Assembly (NCBI RefSeq): GCF_034347405.1
Contig: NZ_CP133778.1
Location: 248,001 to 312,000, forward strand
Direction: 5' to 3'
Source of the DNA: Pseudomonas sp. CCC3.1
GTDB taxonomy: Bacteria; Pseudomonadota; Gammaproteobacteria; Pseudomonadales; Pseudomonadaceae
DNA length: 64,000 nucleotides
How positions within the stretch are numbered: the first letter of the stretch is position 1; each line of letters starts with the position of its first letter. The notes under the pieces were generated by a model. That model had not been told where the DNA came from and made no database searches. It worked only from the letters and a program-made list of their open reading frames with translations. A program made the position numbers and the translations under genes. Of this stretch, positions 60,286 to 64,000 are shown piece by piece.

Positions 60286-62139
60286 TCAGTAGTGATACCA
60301 CTTAAGTTCGAGCATCACTTCGTTGACCGGGGAGCTAAGGTGGCTGAACTCACGTTGTGCGGTCAATCGCAGGCCCAGGTTACGGGAGACTTCCCATTGC
60401 TGATTCATACTCAGGCTACGGCGCACTTCGCCGTTGGTGAAGTAATCACTCTTGGCCTCAAGGCTCAGGTTGCCCATCGGATTACGCCACAGCACACCGG
60501 TGTTGTAGCCCGCCGCGGGTGAGACAAACGCCGCGAAGTCGTTGTTGTGTTCAACGCGTACGGTGCCCAAGGCAAAACCCAGCAGGTTGTCGCTTAACTG
60601 CCAGGTGCCGCCCGCGCCGCCGTTGACGTGGGTGACGAGTCTTTCAGCGCCCTGTTTGCCCAGTACCCGCTCAAGACCACCACCGACTTGCCATGACCAG
60701 GGTTGCAGCAAGTCGTTGCGCGGGGTCAGGGAGCGAATGTTGGCCAGGTCCAACTGCTGAACTTGCCAGTGATTGCCTTCGTATTGGCGCAGTTTGAGTT
60801 GCAGGATTTCAATCTGCGCACCCAGCGGGAAGCCTGGCGCGTTGTCGTTGAGGTCGTGATAGGCCATGCGCAGGCCGTATTCGGCAAACGCCTTGTCGTC
60901 GCGGCTGCCCGCGCCCAGTTGCCAGGTGCGCGATTCGTGGCCGTTTTCTGGAAGTTCGGGTTTCTCGATTTGCAGCTCTGGCGCCGGGTTCTGGTTGATG
61001 GCGCGCAACAGTTCATAGCTGCGCTGTGAGCGTTCGTTATCGCGCTCAAGGCCATTGGCCCGGTAGCGTTCAAGGCGATAGGCGGCGTCGATAATCAGTG
61101 CCTGACGCGCTTTTGGCAGTGCCTTGAACGTCGGATTTTGCAGTTGCGTTTGATCAGCGCTGACTTGCAACACCCATTGCTGCTCTTCGGGGTCGAGGAC
61201 TTTGGCCCGGTCCAGCAGTTCACGCTCGCGGGACGGGCGGTATTCGATGCTTTCTACCAGACCTGCTTCCTTGACCGCTTTAACGGTGTCGGTCGGGATC
61301 GCGGTCAGGGGGAATTGGGCGGTCAGTTGCAACCCGGGGCGTGCCACTTGCAACAGTTCCAGCAGGCGATAGGAGCAATTTTCATCGAAGAAGAAATAGT
61401 CGAACTGGATTTGTTTCAGTTCCCACACATGTTCAACCATGCGCTGAGTTTCTTCGGGCGTCAGGTTGAGTCGGTATTCCCACAGGTCACGGTTTTCGAG
61501 GCTGCGGTATTCCGAGAGTTTTTCTTGGTAGGGCACCAGTGCAAACAGGCCGGGATACCCTCCGGCCAAGCCTTTCCACGCGTACAGAATGCTGTTGTCA
61601 GCCCCTTCGATGTAAGCACCGAAGTTGATCGCGTAGCTGAGCAATGAGGTTTTGTTGCTCTGAACATCCGCCTGGTCAATGCGCAATAACGTGTGGCCGA
61701 ACATGGACGACGGGCTGTTGAGGTACGCCGCCGGGAAGATCATCACCGTGCTGTGGGGGGCGACGTCTTTAAACCATTGCGTGAACTCTGCGCACTCCGC
61801 CTTGGGCAGGTCGGTCAGGTTCAGTTGGGCCTTGAGCCAGCGGGTGCGGGCCGGGTAGACGCATTGCGGGTGTTTATCGCCCAGGCTCAAAGGCGCATAC
61901 AACGCCTCGACGGTGGCGCGCAGTTCGGCGTCCGGGTGGTGAGCGCCGTCGGGGGCGAGAAAGAATTTAGTGTCACTGACATAGCTTCGCCAGCCGCCCA
62001 GCGTGCGGGCTTCGTAATGGCCCAATGAGATCCAGAACGGATCGTTGGCGAGCTGCTGCAAACGTTGATTGTCGATATTCGGCGCGGCGTACAGCGGGGC
62101 GCAGGCACAGAGCGCCAGATAGGCAAGGCGTTTGAGCAT
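60286..62139 (-). CDS. DUF4105 outer-membrane-associated protein
   Basis: A 617-aa exported protein. A signal peptide ends near residue 18 (LCACAPLYAA). The DUF4105/Lnb-type N-terminal region has FPAAYLNSPSSMFGHTLLRI, YAINFGAYIEGADN and the FFFDENCSYRLLELL motif. The C-terminal third looks like beta strands ending in LELKWYHY, suggesting a membrane barrel or envelope association. Function unknown. ATG 62139 preferred to TTG 62148. Confidence 0.9.
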   Translation of the reverse strand: MLKRLAYLALCACAPLYAAPNIDNQRLQQLANDPFWISLGHYEARTLGGWRSYVSDTKFFLAPDGAHHPDAELRATVEALYAPLSLGDKHPQCVYPARTRWLKAQLNLTDLPKAECAEFTQWFKDVAPHSTVMIFPAAYLNSPSSMFGHTLLRIDQADVQSNKTSLLSYAINFGAYIEGADNSILYAWKGLAGGYPGLFALVPYQEKLSEYRSLENRDLWEYRLNLTPEETQRMVEHVWELKQIQFDYFFFDENCSYRLLELLQVARPGLQLTAQFPLTAIPTDTVKAVKEAGLVESIEYRPSRERELLDRAKVLDPEEQQWVLQVSADQTQLQNPTFKALPKARQALIIDAAYRLERYRANGLERDNERSQRSYELLRAINQNPAPELQIEKPELPENGHESRTWQLGAGSRDDKAFAEYGLRMAYHDLNDNAPGFPLGAQIEILQLKLRQYEGNHWQVQQLDLANIRSLTPRNDLLQPWSWQVGGGLERVLGKQGAERLVTHVNGGAGGTWQLSDNLLGFALGTVRVEHNNDFAAFVSPAAGYNTGVLWRNPMGNLSLEAKSDYFTNGEVRRSLSMNQQWEVSRNLGLRLTAQREFSHLSSPVNEVMLELKWYHY

Positions 62140-62216
62140 GGTGGGCAACTGTTGTCAGACGAATAGAAATGAAGCAGGTAAATACCCGCTCCGAAAGGAG
62201 CGGGCAGGTCTATGCC

Positions 62217-62705
62217 TTACGCAGCCGTTGCGTACTTGGACAGGCGCGCATCGCTTTTGAGAACAGCCAGTGTGTTGTTATGCACATCGTCAGCAGTCAC
62301 GTCAGCCTTGCTGAAAATTTGCTGGAAGTGCTCGTGGGTGACAGCGGCAAAGTGCTCGCGGTCTTCAGGGGCGACACCCAGTACCACCGCGTAGGTGGTG
62401 AGGGCTTCGCCATTGCCTTTAGCCATGTCTTCGGACAGCTCGTTCATCATGCCATTCATGGCAATCCACGATTTGCCGCCGTAGGTCAGGGCGTCTTTGG
62501 TCGTACAGCCGTTGGTGCCGGATGTCATGCCGAACGTTGCGTTGCCGGAGGTGCCGTTGGTGGTGGAGGCCAGGAAGTGGGCGGGTGTGCCGCGCTGACC
62601 TTCAAACAGCATGTTGCCCCAACCGCAGTTAGGGCCGCCCGGTGCTTGCGCCATGGCGTTGAGGGAAACCACTGTAAAGAGAGTGCCGAGAAGAATCCGT
62701 TTCAT
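62217..62705 (-). CDS. DUF3015 family exported protein
   Basis: A 162-aa protein with a signal peptide (MKRILLGTLFTVVSLNAMAQ) followed by PGGPNCGWGNMLFEGQRG, the hallmark of DUF3015. Paired cysteines may form a disulphide. Function unknown. It lies 78 bp upstream of the DUF4105 gene on the same strand. Confidence 0.9.
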   Translation of the reverse strand: MKRILLGTLFTVVSLNAMAQAPGGPNCGWGNMLFEGQRGTPAHFLASTTNGTSGNATFGMTSGTNGCTTKDALTYGGKSWIAMNGMMNELSEDMAKGNGEALTTYAVVLGVAPEDREHFAAVTHEHFQQIFSKADVTADDVHNNTLAVLKSDARLSKYATAA

Positions 62706-62974
62706 AATCTTTGTTCTCTGTGTGTGCAACCAATGGACAAGGGGCCTGGCTCTGAAGCGCCAGTACGGGCTGGTTATTAATCCAGCCTCGTAACACGTAG
62801 GAGTCTAGGCACGATCCAGTGGTTCCGTGACTTTTTGTAAAACAATCCTGTAATGACTACATTTTTTGCCCGTAAACATTGGGCCGCAAGAATTCGCGTG
62901 TTGCGCGCCTTGCCAGTGGTGCATAGCCAGCGCCAGAATGCTGCCATCTGCCCTGCCTGATGTAAGGAAGCCCG

Positions 62975-64000
62975 ATGCCTGATTCTGTTGCTGCCAGCTT
63001 GCGTCTAGCGCCTGACGCGCTAACCCGTCCGTTCTCCGCTGAACAGTTCAGCTTCTCGACCACCAATGATTTAGAACCCTTTCGCGGCATTCTCGGCCAG
63101 GAGCGTGCGGTCGAAGCCTTGCAGTTTGGCGTGGCCATGCCACGTCCGGGTTACAACGTATTTGTGATGGGCGAGCCGGGTACGGGACGCTTTTCGTTTG
63201 TTAAGCGCTACCTCAAGGCTGAGGGCAAACGCCTTAAGTCGCCCAGCGACTGGGTCTACGTCAATAACTACGATGACCCGCGTGAGCCGCGCGCGCTGGA
63301 GTTGCCTGCGAGCACGGCAGGCGCCTTTATCGCGGACATCAACGTCCTGATCGATAACCTGTTGGCGACGTTCCCGGCGGTGTTTGAACACCCGACGTAT
63401 CAGCAGCGAAAAAGTGCGATCGACCGAGGCTTCAATCAACGCTACGACCGTGCTCTGGATGTGATCGAGCGGCTGGCGCTGGAAAAAGGCGTGGCGCTGT
63501 ACCGCGACAGCAGCAACGTGGCGTTTACCCCGATGAGCGATGGCAAGGCGCTGGATGAGGCCGAGTTTTCGCAGTTGCCCGAAGAAGAGCGTGAGCGTTT
63601 TCACGAAGACATTTCGGGGCTGGAAGAGCGCCTCAACGAAGAGCTGGCCAGCCTGCCCCAGTGGAAGCGCGAGTCGAACAATCAACTGCGCCAACTGAAC
63701 GAAGAAACCATCACCCTGGCGCTGCAACCGCTGTTGTCGCCCTTGTCGCAGAAATACGCCGAAAACGGTGCGGTGTGCGGGTATTTGCAGGCCATGCAGG
63801 TGTACCTGCTCAAAACCCTGGTCGAGCAACTGGTCGACGACAGCAAGACCGACGCTCAGGCGCGCAAGTTGCTCGAAGAGCAATACCTGCCAAGCCTGGT
63901 GGTTGGACAGCCCATGAGCGGCGGCGCGCCGGTGGTGTTTGAGCCGCATCCGACTTACGACAACCTGTTCGGTCGCATCGAATACAGCACTGACCAAGGT
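62975..64000 (+). CDS. Lon-like ATP-dependent protease (AAA family), partial
   Basis: The first 342 codons of a gene that runs off the window. The start MPDSVAASLRLAPDALTRPF and the segments FSTTNDLEPFRGILGQERAV, GYNVFVMGEPGTGR (Walker A) and VNNYDDPREPRALELP match the LonB-like family of Pseudomonas. The proteolytic domain would lie beyond the window. Confidence 0.9.
   Translation, partial: MPDSVAASLRLAPDALTRPFSAEQFSFSTTNDLEPFRGILGQERAVEALQFGVAMPRPGYNVFVMGEPGTGRFSFVKRYLKAEGKRLKSPSDWVYVNNYDDPREPRALELPASTAGAFIADINVLIDNLLATFPAVFEHPTYQQRKSAIDRGFNQRYDRALDVIERLALEKGVALYRDSSNVAFTPMSDGKALDEAEFSQLPEEERERFHEDISGLEERLNEELASLPQWKRESNNQLRQLNEETITLALQPLLSPLSQKYAENGAVCGYLQAMQVYLLKTLVEQLVDDSKTDAQARKLLEEQYLPSLVVGQPMSGGAPVVFEPHPTYDNLFGRIEYSTDQG

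Noticed and set aside
1..64000. CRISPR array, rRNA or retron
   Set aside because: No regularly spaced repeats, no rRNA sequence and no reverse transcriptase were seen on either strand.

Overview
The window reads as a Pseudomonas chromosome, probably of the P. fluorescens/P. putida lineage. The right-hand 8 kb is core-type Pseudomonas DNA: ettA, an NADP-type gdhA, a GreA/GreB-family factor, DUF4105 and DUF3015 genes, the start of a Lon-like protease gene, and REP-type palindromes between them. Almost everything to the left, about 56 kb, is accessory DNA full of IS fragments, gene remnants and resistance or defence genes.

The accessory block looks like one integrated element of the GInt type (genomic islands with three integrases). 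Next to ettA are four overlapping or abutting leftward genes for three tyrosine recombinases (421, 528 and 742 aa) and a small helical protein (132 aa), the arrangement described as ginABCD. A 17-bp core, CAAAACCTAACGTTTTG, lies 3 bp beyond their sigma70-like promoter (56233-56249). A one-mismatch copy in the same orientation lies at 35-51. I infer that 35-56249 is the whole element with imperfect direct repeats as ends, and that bases 1-34 are the other chromosomal flank.

Cargo from left to right: (1) 449-7717, a three-gene operon of an MBL-fold hydrolase, a 1932-aa trypsin-like/STAND NTPase and a 95-aa protein, resembling type 1 AVAST (Avs1) phage defence. (2) 8.2-12.3 kb, two small unknown genes, IS66 and IS3 remnants, a GNAT gene and a MITE-like element. 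(3) 12.4-24.7 kb, redox and electrophile-stress genes: RclC/YkgB-like membrane protein, AhpD-like protein, AraC, LysR, SDR, a truncated frmR with frmA, a VOC protein, DUF3422, a GlxA-type regulator with a monooxygenase, and LysR with a quinone oxidoreductase. (4) 24.9-29.6 kb, a foreign high-GC pair, an NhaA-DsbA fusion and a UvrA-like ABC ATPase, each starting with a shared 5-prime cassette. (5) 29.9-32.3 kb, a stranded MobH-type conjugative relaxase cut by an IS66 remnant. (6) 32.5-41.3 kb, two ArsR-associated blocks of old-yellow-enzyme, luciferase-like and quinone oxidoreductases. (7) 41.6-46.9 kb, an orphan integrase, an OprB porin and a PQQ glucose dehydrogenase. (8) 47.0-50.7 kb, a second MITE, an AbiJ-NTD4 protein, an orphan MbcA/ParS-type antitoxin operon, and a divergent XRE/unknown pair next to ginD.

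Taken together the cargo combines phage defence at both ends with detoxification of aldehydes, quinones, enones and nitro compounds in the middle. No rRNA, tRNA or CRISPR array was seen. All assignments come from reading the sequence and from memory of protein families; no database search was run.
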